Assembly (NCBI RefSeq): GCF_013204885.1
Contig: NZ_JABMKX010000015.1
Span: forward strand, 79,478-143,477
DNA: 64,000 nt
Reading direction: 5' to 3'
From: Paenibacillus tritici
GTDB lineage: Bacteria; Bacillota; Bacilli; Paenibacillales; Paenibacillaceae
Shown: one piece after another, positions 51,187 to 59,219 of the stretch
Position numbering within the stretch: position 1 is the first letter of the stretch
Layout of the letters: every line of letters starts with the position of its first letter
Program-made: the position numbers and the translations under genes
The notes under the pieces: generated by a model
Told to the model about the DNA's origin: nothing
What the model saw: the letters and a program-made list of their open reading frames with translations, nothing else
Database searches by the model: none

Positions 51187-51801
51187 TTAATCTTCATTCC
51201 TGATCACAATATCGAACTTCTCATGATACGGATGCATGAATAATTCATACTGAATTCTGCGCTGCTCGTGGGATTTCATTAAATACTGAATATCTGTCCC
51301 CCGCTCAGCCACATCACGGATTCCCCTTCGCCTCAGCTCAGTCTCCCCGTCCGTATATAAGTAGACTTTGAGATCATACAGACTCGGGTCCGTAAAAGCC
51401 ACGCTCATGCCCTCTACAATATTAATCCTGTTGCCAGATGATAACAGCGCACTCTTGCTATAATGCGTACCGATGGTATACAGATCCAAACCGTCCCGCA
51501 GCATACGAACGTCTCGCTCCAAAGCAGCCACGTTATGGGCGGCAGGGTGACAGGCGGTCATTTTGTCACGATATTGTTCATTGTTATATTCGTAGTCAAT
51601 CCTGGCGTACCGTCTAAGATCAGATCCGATAATATAGGGGTCAGTATTCAGAACATTCAAGCTCTCCTGCCCCAAAAGAGTGATCAGATGATGGGCAAAC
51701 GTCGTCTTTCCCGATGCCCCGTGACCCGAAATGCCCACGATCACTCTCTCAGCCTGACTGTTAATCCACTCGGCTATTCTGTGCAATTCCTGATTCATAG
51801 C
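51187..51801 (-). CDS. Uridine kinase-like P-loop protein
   Basis: About 204 residues from ATG 51801 (ribosome site GGAGGAA). P-loop GISGHGASGKTTFAHHL near the N-terminus, a substrate-region NTDPYIIGSDLRRYARIDYE, and a later VEGMSVAF and RRGIRDVAERGTD resembling the lid Arg residues of the uridine kinase / phosphoribulokinase family. The true substrate may be a nucleoside or a sugar; its position after a GH105 gene would allow a sugar kinase role, which I cannot support further. A 93-base gap separates it from that gene. Confidence 0.78.
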   Translation of the reverse strand, partial: AMNQELHRIAEWINSQAERVIVGISGHGASGKTTFAHHLITLLGQESLNVLNTDPYIIGSDLRRYARIDYEYNNEQYRDKMTACHPAAHNVAALERDVRMLRDGLDLYTIGTHYSKSALLSSGNRINIVEGMSVAFTDPSLYDLKVYLYTDGETELRRRGIRDVAERGTDIQYLMKSHEQRRIQYELFMHPYHEKFDIVIRNED

Positions 51802-51894
51802 TTCCTCCGCATGTCCTCGATTAGAAGTATCCAATATCCTATACTATCACAAAAATCGGACCCGGATCAGCTGCGATTATAACGATGTTGACGC

Positions 51895-53025
51895 TCAATT
51901 TACCGGTGTCTGTAACTTCTCCACCTCAAGGGAAGCCAGCAATAATGGCGCAACACCCATCGGCACATCAGAGACTACCGCTTCGGAAATGTAGTAATCA
52001 TAAGAACCGTTCCGGTCCTTGCTGAGGCCTGCCCCGTGGCAGATCTGATGCAGATGAACGCCTTGTTCATCTTCGGTAACCAGATGCGTGAGGATGCCCT
52101 CATAGCCTTTCAGCATCGCTTCCTTGAACGAAGGCTCCAGATAACGCAGCCGCAGGGCTTTGGCCATCGCATAAACGAACATGCACGAGCCGGTGGCTTC
52201 GAGGTAATTGCCTTTGCGCCCTGCCTGATCAAGCACCTGATACCACAGGCCGGTCTCCTGGTCCTGCACCTCAAGCAGTGCACCGCACATCCGCTGGAAA
52301 ATCCCGATGATCGTTCCCCGCTGCGGATGGGTGAGCGGGAAATGCTCCAGGCAGTCCACGGCGGCCATGGCGTACCAGCCCATCGCCCGGCTCCAGAAGT
52401 GGGAAGAGAGTCCGGTGGACGAGTCCGCCCATTCCTGCTCTTTGGATTCATCCCAGCCGTGATAGAGCAGGCCGGTCCGCGGATCACGGGTCCGGCGCTC
52501 GATCAATAGCAGCTGATGGGCAGCTTCATCTATCAGCTCGGGACGCTGGAATACGGCCCCGTATTCGGCAAGAAACGGCGACGCCATATATAATCCGTCC
52601 AGCCACATCTGAAAAGGATACACCTTCTTATGCCAGAATCCTCCCTCTGAAGTACGGGGTTGCCCAATGAGCTGCGCCGCCAGCAGATGAGCCGCTTCAG
52701 CGTAACGCGCTTCCCCGGTCTGCCGGTACAGGTAGAAGAGATTCTTGCCCTGGTTGATCTGATCCAGGTTATATTCCTCCAGCGAATAGGAGCGGATCGA
52801 GCCGTCCTCCCCGATGAAGCTCTCCATATGCCGCTGCATGAAGGAGAGATATTCGGACTCCCCATGCTGTACACCGGCGCGGGCCACTGCCATCAGCAGC
52901 ATACCGGGCACATAGGCCCAGCGCTCCAGGACATACTCGTGCTCCCCTTGTTCATTGCATTGACTAATAAAGGTATCCGCGATTCTGCGGGACAAGCCTG
53001 ACATTGTTGATTCCGTGATAGACAT
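51895..53025 (-). CDS. Unsaturated rhamnogalacturonyl hydrolase (GH105, YteR-like)
   Basis: A protein of 376 residues forming an (alpha/alpha)6 barrel. Blocks WLDGLYMASPFLAEYG, GLLYHGWDESKEQEW, and SHFWSRAMGWYAMAAVDCLE with the catalytic Asp region are typical of GH105 / GH88-like enzymes. These remove the unsaturated uronic acid left by pectate or rhamnogalacturonan lyases. No signal peptide is present, so it works on imported oligosaccharides. It lies downstream of an esterase and a pectin methylesterase gene in one operon. Confidence 0.9.
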   Translation of the reverse strand: MSITESTMSGLSRRIADTFISQCNEQGEHEYVLERWAYVPGMLLMAVARAGVQHGESEYLSFMQRHMESFIGEDGSIRSYSLEEYNLDQINQGKNLFYLYRQTGEARYAEAAHLLAAQLIGQPRTSEGGFWHKKVYPFQMWLDGLYMASPFLAEYGAVFQRPELIDEAAHQLLLIERRTRDPRTGLLYHGWDESKEQEWADSSTGLSSHFWSRAMGWYAMAAVDCLEHFPLTHPQRGTIIGIFQRMCGALLEVQDQETGLWYQVLDQAGRKGNYLEATGSCMFVYAMAKALRLRYLEPSFKEAMLKGYEGILTHLVTEDEQGVHLHQICHGAGLSKDRNGSYDYYISEAVVSDVPMGVAPLLLASLEVEKLQTPVN

Positions 53026-53068
53026 CCTTATTCCTCCTGTCGTTTATGCTCCAAGCCTAAGTCTGAGC

Positions 53069-54097
53069 TCAGGCACCGGCAAGCTTCTTCTGCAGCCAGG
53101 CATACGCCGGCTCCCCGTGTATTTCATGCCCTCCGGCAAAAAAATCCGCCTCTACCTCTCCGCCATGCCCCGCTGCGTTATAAATCGTCTCCAGCCGGTC
53201 CAGGGCTTGCTTCGCGCCTGCCGGACCAAACAAAGGGTCGGCATCTCCCGACTCCAGGAACAGGCCGCGCGGGGCAATCAACCCAAGCAGATCCGGCATT
53301 TCCGCTTCCAGCAGAATGCCCGGAATATAATTATCCAGACAATGATTCCGCGTGAGTATGCTATCCGCAAACGTATTGGCGTAACCGCTGACGACCGCAC
53401 AGGTGATCCGCTGATCCAGTGCAGCCGTGAAGCCGGCGACCAGCCCGCCGCCGGAAATACCCATAATGCCTAATCGTTCACCGTTAACCTCTTCCCGCAT
53501 CTGCAAATAATCCAGCGCCCGCATACTTTCATAGATCCGGTAGCCTGCCATCGTCTGCCCCGCCATCAATAGCGCAGAGGATAGGCGGAAGCAGGAATTG
53601 CGCCCGGGCTCGCCGCTCTCCAGATCCTCTGCCAGCCGCCGGTCGCCGAAGCCGAGCATCTCGGGCGCTGCGACCACGAAGCCCTGCTTCACCAGGGAGA
53701 CGGCAAAATCCTTATGCAGCCCCGGGCCACCCTGCCGCTGCGAGCCATCCGGATGGAGGCCGGTAATCTCACGGCTGCCGTAGCCATGCCCATGAATAGC
53801 CAGAATAGCCGGGCAGGGAGAAGATAACGGCTGCCCCGGAATCAGAAGATACATAGCCATTCTAAGTCCTTCATAAGTGGTAATCTCCACACGCTCACGT
53901 ATATATCCGTTACAAGCTACCCGCTCAAGCCGCACAGGTGCAAGCGCTGCCCGTTCCTCCGGCAAGCCGCCAAGCCGTCCGGTAAAGCTTGCAGTAAGCT
54001 TTGCCCGCCACTCCCCGTGTGGAATGTCCTCACGGAAGGCAGCGTCCTGCGCTGCGGCAGCGGTCAATTGCTTCATATATTGTTCCAATGATTCCAT
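53069..54097 (-). CDS. Alpha/beta hydrolase, likely carbohydrate esterase
   Basis: A protein of 342 residues with the fold of large dienelactone-hydrolase-like esterases: PCPAILAIHGHGYGSREITG as oxyanion region, nucleophile Ser in LGIMGISGGGLVAGF, Asp in LFLESGDADPLFG and His in FFAGGHEIHG. No signal peptide was seen. In this operon, acetyl or feruloyl groups on pectin or hemicellulose fragments are plausible substrates. The exact specificity cannot be judged. Confidence 0.82.
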   Translation of the reverse strand: MESLEQYMKQLTAAAAQDAAFREDIPHGEWRAKLTASFTGRLGGLPEERAALAPVRLERVACNGYIRERVEITTYEGLRMAMYLLIPGQPLSSPCPAILAIHGHGYGSREITGLHPDGSQRQGGPGLHKDFAVSLVKQGFVVAAPEMLGFGDRRLAEDLESGEPGRNSCFRLSSALLMAGQTMAGYRIYESMRALDYLQMREEVNGERLGIMGISGGGLVAGFTAALDQRITCAVVSGYANTFADSILTRNHCLDNYIPGILLEAEMPDLLGLIAPRGLFLESGDADPLFGPAGAKQALDRLETIYNAAGHGGEVEADFFAGGHEIHGEPAYAWLQKKLAGA

Positions 54098-54116
54098 CGG
54101 GGGTTCCTCCTGGTTC

Positions 54117-55007
54117 TTAATAGCCTTCAGGATGCCAGCCGTCCAGAACGGTCAGAACCCGGTACTCCGCAGCTTCCTCTGCAGTTAACTGTCGAGACCA
54201 TGCAGCCCTGCTCTCTGGACAGGCCCCTGGCCCGCTGCTGCCGTATTCTTCATAACGGCTGGTCTGCTCCCTGTCCGGCTGCCCCCAGTTATGCCAGCCT
54301 TCGCCGGTCACTGAACCGTCCATGACCGTGCGGATGAAAGCTACATGCGCATAAGGCCGCCAAGGACGCCCGAGATACACCTCACTGACACCTTCACCGC
54401 CGGTAATCCGGCAATTCAGGAATACATAGCCGAATGCAGCTCCCTCCGGTGTTGAAGCGGCTGTAATATAACCTCTGGACCGCTTATTGTGCAGATGGCA
54501 GCCATCGAACAACGCCGTGGCGGCTCCAAAAATATAATCGACATCGCCTTCAATATAGCAGTCGTTGTAATATTGCTTGCCCTGCCCTGTATAGAGTGTA
54601 TCCTGGTCACCCAGCATCCGAACGCGCCGGAATACCGCCTGTCCGGCATCAACAAAGGCGGCCACCGCCTGTCCGGTTCCCGGACCGGATGCGTTCCTTA
54701 TGGTCAGATTCTCGGCGGTGAAGCCTTCCGCGAACACATTCAGGGTGCCGCTGCGGAAGGTACCGAGCGGTTCACCGTCCGCTCCCAGCGTGTGGGCATT
54801 ATCATTCCAGGTAATCACGGTGGAATGCGGGTCCTCCCCCAGCAGCAGAATGGGCGGGGCTTCGCGGACGATTGTAATCTTTTCCTCATAAATGCCGGGC
54901 TTGATCCGGATGGTTACGGCCTGCTTCTGCTGTGGCGGAATGGAATCCAGGGCCTCCTGCAGACTGCTGTATCCTTCTCCGGGATTCTTCGATACTGTAA
55001 TTAACAT
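54117..55007 (-). CDS. Pectinesterase (CE8)
   Basis: A protein of 296 residues with a right-handed beta helix and the CE8 signatures: GTGQAVAAFVDA, DQDTLYTGQGKQYY, DYIFGAATALFDGC with catalytic Asp, and YLGRPWRPYAHVAF with Arg and Trp of the active site. The enzyme removes methyl esters from homogalacturonan. It lacks a signal peptide, so it probably acts on small imported oligomers, unlike secreted family members. It is the first gene of the leftward operon with the esterase and GH105 genes, and lies divergent from an AraC gene. Confidence 0.93.
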   Translation of the reverse strand: MLITVSKNPGEGYSSLQEALDSIPPQQKQAVTIRIKPGIYEEKITIVREAPPILLLGEDPHSTVITWNDNAHTLGADGEPLGTFRSGTLNVFAEGFTAENLTIRNASGPGTGQAVAAFVDAGQAVFRRVRMLGDQDTLYTGQGKQYYNDCYIEGDVDYIFGAATALFDGCHLHNKRSRGYITAASTPEGAAFGYVFLNCRITGGEGVSEVYLGRPWRPYAHVAFIRTVMDGSVTGEGWHNWGQPDREQTSRYEEYGSSGPGACPESRAAWSRQLTAEEAAEYRVLTVLDGWHPEGY

Positions 55008-55080
55008 GTGCGGCTCCTTTCATGGCGACCTCTATTTATTCTATAATAACCGTAACGGTTCAGATGAGAAGAGGAGATTT

Positions 55081-55947
55081 ATGACCAGCGTGACTAGCCC
55101 TAATCCGAAATATCATATCGAAGAAGGACGGTTCAGCATTCAGCATATGAAGCGCAAAGGCATCACTGCGATGCCGCGCCCCCACAGTCATGAACTCACC
55201 GAGCTGTACTATCTGACAGAGGGTGAGCGCGTATACTTTGTGGATGACCGGGTCGTTACGGTTCACAAGGGCGAGCTGATTCTGATTCCAGGCCGGGAGC
55301 TGCATGCTACCGCAAGCTCTGAAATGGCCGAATTCGAACGGATTCTGATCAATTACGATCCTGAGCTGCTGCCCCTTGTGCTGCAAGATGAGGCCTTGTG
55401 GTTCCAGAATCACCGCTACCGTCTGTTCAGGCTGACCCTGCGCGAACAGAATGAGGCGGAGACGCTGCTAAGCCGTATTCTGGAGGAAGCGCGTATCCAG
55501 CGGCCTCTGTATGAAGCCTCCATCGTGGCGATGTTCACCGAGCTGATGATTCTGCTCCAGCGCTCGGAGAGTACAACACAGGCCGGCGGGACGAAGCACC
55601 CGCTGCATCATCTGGTAACCGATGTCGCCACGTACATCCGGGAGCATCACCGTGAAGCGCTTACGCTGGAAGAGACTGCCGGACACTTCTTCATCAGCCC
55701 GTCTTACCTGAGCCGCGTGTTTCACCGCCTGACCGGGTTTCATTTCCGTGAATACATTGTTCATATCAGAGTCCGTGAAGCCCAGCGGCTGCTGGCCGGA
55801 ACCTCCGCCAAGATTCAGGAGATCGCTTCCACAGTCGGCTTCGAGCATCTGTCCCACTTCAATAAGACTTTCAAAAGATCAACCGGGCTGACTCCGCTCC
55901 AATACCGCAAGGCATCCAAATCCCGGGCTGACTCCAAGTCTGAATGA
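55081..55947 (+). CDS. AraC family regulator of pectin genes
   Basis: A protein of 288 residues from ATG 55081 behind GAGGAG. Cupin sensor domain (HSHELTELYYLTEGERVYFV, KGELILIPGRELHAT) followed by two helix-turn-helix motifs (LTLEETAGHFFISPSYLSRVF and IQEIASTVGFEHLSHFNKTF). It lies between two leftward gene groups and is divergent from the pectinesterase gene at 73 bases, so it likely regulates that operon. It is convergent with GH28. Confidence 0.92.
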   Translation: MTSVTSPNPKYHIEEGRFSIQHMKRKGITAMPRPHSHELTELYYLTEGERVYFVDDRVVTVHKGELILIPGRELHATASSEMAEFERILINYDPELLPLVLQDEALWFQNHRYRLFRLTLREQNEAETLLSRILEEARIQRPLYEASIVAMFTELMILLQRSESTTQAGGTKHPLHHLVTDVATYIREHHREALTLEETAGHFFISPSYLSRVFHRLTGFHFREYIVHIRVREAQRLLAGTSAKIQEIASTVGFEHLSHFNKTFKRSTGLTPLQYRKASKSRADSKSE

Positions 55948-55977
55948 AGGATTGAAGAATAGCGCCTCTCCCGGGCA

Positions 55978-57435
55978 TCAGCCTGAGCTCTCTGCAATCA
56001 TAAGCTCTCCAGACCGGATGAGCTCTACACGGCTGCATTTATGCATCTTCACAGGCTCTGCTTCCTCAGTCCTCAGCCGGATTCCGTCCAGCTTCAGATT
56101 GCTGGCATACCGCAGAACCATTCCCTGCTTGCTTATCGCGCTGAAATTCTCCACCGTCAGCCCAGCAAGCGGCATCTCCGGCAATCCGTTCACCAGCAGC
56201 GCAGTTGCCGCACCATGGCAGGTGATATTGCGGAGTGTGATATTCCGGAACTGCGGAGTCTCCTCCGTAACGGGGAAGGACTGCTCATCATAGCCTTCAG
56301 AGCCTTCAACTCCCGCATAGAACATATGGAAGGATACTGCCTCATGGATAATGCCTGTCATGCGGATATTCTCCATCCGGATATCCTCTACTACTCCGCC
56401 TCTTCCCCGGGCGCTTTTGAAGCGCAGCCCGATGTCCGTGCCGATGAACAGGCAATCGCTGACTCTGACCGCATGCACGCCGCCAGACATTTCACTGCCG
56501 ATCACCACTCCGCCATGTCCGTGATATACCGTACAATGCCGGATCGTAATATACCGGCAGGGCATCCCTGCTCTGCGTCCTTCCTCGTCTTTGCCCGACT
56601 TCAGGCAGATCGCATCATCCCCTACATCGAACCGGCAGTGCTCCACAAGGGCGTGTGTGCAGGACTCCAGATCCAGCCCGTCCCCATTCTGGGAATACCA
56701 TGGATTACGTACCTGGATGTGCCTGACCGTTACCTGTTCACAGCCCATAGGATGAAGGCACCAGGCAGGTGAATTCTGGAAGGTAGCTCCCTCCAGCAGC
56801 ACCCGCTTGCAGTTCCGCAGGCTTAGCAGTGCAGGACGCAGATAAGCCCGGGCAGGCAGATAAGCTTCCATTGCAGTCTGCCCTTCCTCCAGCAGCCGCC
56901 GGTAGTAAGCCTCTCCCTTCAACGCCTCTCCAGAAGGCCACCACATCTGATTCTGCTCATCCACTACTCCCCCGGAAGCAATCAGGCTCTGCCATTGAAG
57001 CTCCGTCATCTTGAAGCGTTTCACCGGGCGCCAGGCCTCACCGCTTCCATCGAATATCCCTTCGCCGGTAATGGCCACATCACTGAGATTCTCCCCATCC
57101 AGCGGAGCCTGGCAGCGCCAGCCGGCATTCCCCTCATAATGGGAGAAGAGCAGCGGATACAGCGTGAAGTCCGGTTCGAAGCATACAAGTGCCCCGCGCT
57201 CGGCATACAGATTAGTCCGGCTGTGCAGCGTCAGCGGTCCCGTACGCCATATTCCCGGCGGGATGATGACCTTTCCGCCCCCTGCAGCAGCACAGGCATC
57301 AAGCGTATCCTGTATGGCAGCAGTGCACAGCAGTTCTCCGCCTGCTGACCCATAATCCGTAATCCTGAACGTCCGCTCCGGTATTCGCGGCAGTTCAGGT
57401 ACAGGATAAGGATTGGAATCCTGCTGGCTGTTCAT
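55978..57435 (-). CDS. Polygalacturonase-type glycosidase (GH28)
   Basis: A protein of 485 residues, beta helix with the four GH28 motifs in order: NGDGLDLESC, VGDDAICLKSGKDEEG (two catalytic Asp), GHGGVVIGSEMSGGV (His) and LRFKSARGRGG (RIK-like). The long insert at about 150-200 is common in bacterial exo-acting forms. No signal peptide was seen, which suggests action on imported galacturonides or rhamnogalacturonides. It is 18 bases behind the GH43 gene, in one operon. Confidence 0.92.
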   Translation of the reverse strand: MNSQQDSNPYPVPELPRIPERTFRITDYGSAGGELLCTAAIQDTLDACAAAGGGKVIIPPGIWRTGPLTLHSRTNLYAERGALVCFEPDFTLYPLLFSHYEGNAGWRCQAPLDGENLSDVAITGEGIFDGSGEAWRPVKRFKMTELQWQSLIASGGVVDEQNQMWWPSGEALKGEAYYRRLLEEGQTAMEAYLPARAYLRPALLSLRNCKRVLLEGATFQNSPAWCLHPMGCEQVTVRHIQVRNPWYSQNGDGLDLESCTHALVEHCRFDVGDDAICLKSGKDEEGRRAGMPCRYITIRHCTVYHGHGGVVIGSEMSGGVHAVRVSDCLFIGTDIGLRFKSARGRGGVVEDIRMENIRMTGIIHEAVSFHMFYAGVEGSEGYDEQSFPVTEETPQFRNITLRNITCHGAATALLVNGLPEMPLAGLTVENFSAISKQGMVLRYASNLKLDGIRLRTEEAEPVKMHKCSRVELIRSGELMIAESSG

Positions 57436-57453
57436 AGGCCGCTTCCCTCCTGT

Positions 57454-59019
57454 CTATTCAATTTCTTCATAGCTGAACCAGTCGAAATCGGCATAATTGG
57501 TGCTTGGCGCCCCTTGGGAACTGGCATACATGCCAATGTACGCCCCTGTGAATCCTCCGGCCAGGTCCGTGCTGAGCACTCTTCCGTCAGCCCGTTCATG
57601 TAATGCCGTCCATGAACCGAATTCGTCCGATCTATAATAGAAGCTATAGTCCTGCCCTCTGGCCTCTGCCTTAAGCTGCACTTTGTCCTGCGGATAAGGC
57701 ACCGATGCCAGCAGCTGCTCATCCCCTCGGCTGCGCACAATCAGCTGCAGCACCTGCTTCCCGTCCTTCAGCTTCAATTCATAGCGGAAGTGGTTGTCCG
57801 CATTCTGAATCAGGACCAGTCCGGCGGTTTCGCCTGTTGCCCCCGGCTTGAAGGTCATTTCAGCTGCCGCTCTGAAGCTTAAGTGCTGCTGGCGTCTTCC
57901 AATGTAAGACGGATTGCTGATCTCCGTCAGCTGCTCCGGCTTGAGCCGCAGCCGCAGATGTCCCGGACGTTCAGTGAGGCTCCAGAATTCCCCGCGCGGT
58001 GTCCGCAGGAAGTTCCAGATCAGGCTGAGCTCTGCGGACTCGAAATCATCACGTACAGGCAGCTGCGGCCATTTCGTTTCCGGCAGATCAGGCGCTGCCG
58101 CTTCCAGCTCCAGCACGCCTTTGCCCGGATTCACAACAGGCCATTCATTCTCCCATTTCACCGGGGTCAGGAACGTCTCACGCCCGAGGTTGCGGTAATA
58201 GCCGCCGCAGGTCCGGGAAGCAAGACAGAACATCCACCAGTCTCCATGCTGCGTCTCCACCAGCTCACCATGGCCGACATTCACGATTGGATATTCTCTG
58301 CCGAGATGGCGGTGAGTAAGAATAGGATTCGCTTTATGTCCTTCATAAGGGCCGGTCACGTTCCGGCTTCTGGCAATCGTGATCGCATGGGTATGGCCGG
58401 TGCCGCCTTCGGCAATCAGCACATAATACCAGCCGCCGATTTTGTAGACATGGGGTCCCTCCTGGGCATGACCCACCTTAAGGGCACCTTGCCAGATGCT
58501 GAGCTTCGGACCTATGAGTCTGCCTTGTTCAAGGTCAATCTCCTGCAGCCAAATGTCCATATGCTTCGGATAATCCTGGCCTTCGGGAGGAACACGGTTG
58601 CCGGTGTAATATACCTTGCCGTCTTCATCGAAGAACAGGGAGGGATCGATCCCCGGTGCATCCTCCAGCCATACCGGATCAGACCAGTCTCCGGCCGGAT
58701 CGGTGGCAGTCACATAGAAATTATGCTGATCCTTATTATTGTCCACGTAGGTTGTAATCATATAGAAGAGACCTTGATGATATCGGAGGGTAGGTGCCCA
58801 AATGCCCATCGACGGAATCGTGTGGTCCAGATTCAGCTGGGACGGACGGTCCAGCACATGGCCAAGCTGGCGCCAGTTCACCAGGTCCTTGCTGTGAAAG
58901 ATAGGGACACCGGGGAAAAATTCAAAGCTGGACGTAACAAGATAGTAGTCCTCGCCTACGCGGATAGCGGAAGGGTCGGGATAAAAGCCCGGCAGCACCG
59001 GATTGCGGAATGTTCTCAA
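57454..59019 (-). CDS. GH43 beta-xylosidase / alpha-arabinofuranosidase
   Basis: A protein of 521 residues from TTG 59019 behind AAGGAGGA. The five-bladed propeller shows the catalytic Asp15 in LPGFYPDPSAIRVG, the second Asp in APGIDPSLFFDEDG, and the acid Glu in GHAQEGPHVYKI. The C-terminal 190 residues are a concanavalin-like domain (VRDDFESAELSLIWNFLRTP) as in GH43 subfamilies 11 and 12. Arabinan or xylan side chains of pectin are likely substrates. It is cytoplasmic and divergent from the large AraC regulator. Confidence 0.92.
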   Translation of the reverse strand: MRTFRNPVLPGFYPDPSAIRVGEDYYLVTSSFEFFPGVPIFHSKDLVNWRQLGHVLDRPSQLNLDHTIPSMGIWAPTLRYHQGLFYMITTYVDNNKDQHNFYVTATDPAGDWSDPVWLEDAPGIDPSLFFDEDGKVYYTGNRVPPEGQDYPKHMDIWLQEIDLEQGRLIGPKLSIWQGALKVGHAQEGPHVYKIGGWYYVLIAEGGTGHTHAITIARSRNVTGPYEGHKANPILTHRHLGREYPIVNVGHGELVETQHGDWWMFCLASRTCGGYYRNLGRETFLTPVKWENEWPVVNPGKGVLELEAAAPDLPETKWPQLPVRDDFESAELSLIWNFLRTPRGEFWSLTERPGHLRLRLKPEQLTEISNPSYIGRRQQHLSFRAAAEMTFKPGATGETAGLVLIQNADNHFRYELKLKDGKQVLQLIVRSRGDEQLLASVPYPQDKVQLKAEARGQDYSFYYRSDEFGSWTALHERADGRVLSTDLAGGFTGAYIGMYASSQGAPSTNYADFDWFSYEEIE

Positions 59020-59219
59020 TACAGAAATCCTCCTTCAAACGAGCAAAATGTAAGCATAACCAATTATAGTTCGTATAAGTTTAACTTTCTTGCTCTTTCT
59101 ATGCTCTTTTTCCCGTTTTTTATACTTTCATGCTATTTGGCTCCATCTCCCATCTTGTCAATGAATAGCTTGTCCCTCTAGAATAGGTGTAGTAGGATTT
59201 ACATAAAGGGGCGATCATC

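Noticed and set aside
57883..59181. Open frame of 432 codons antisense to the GH43 gene
   Set aside because: Overlaps the complete GH43 frame with all catalytic motifs; no motif of its own.
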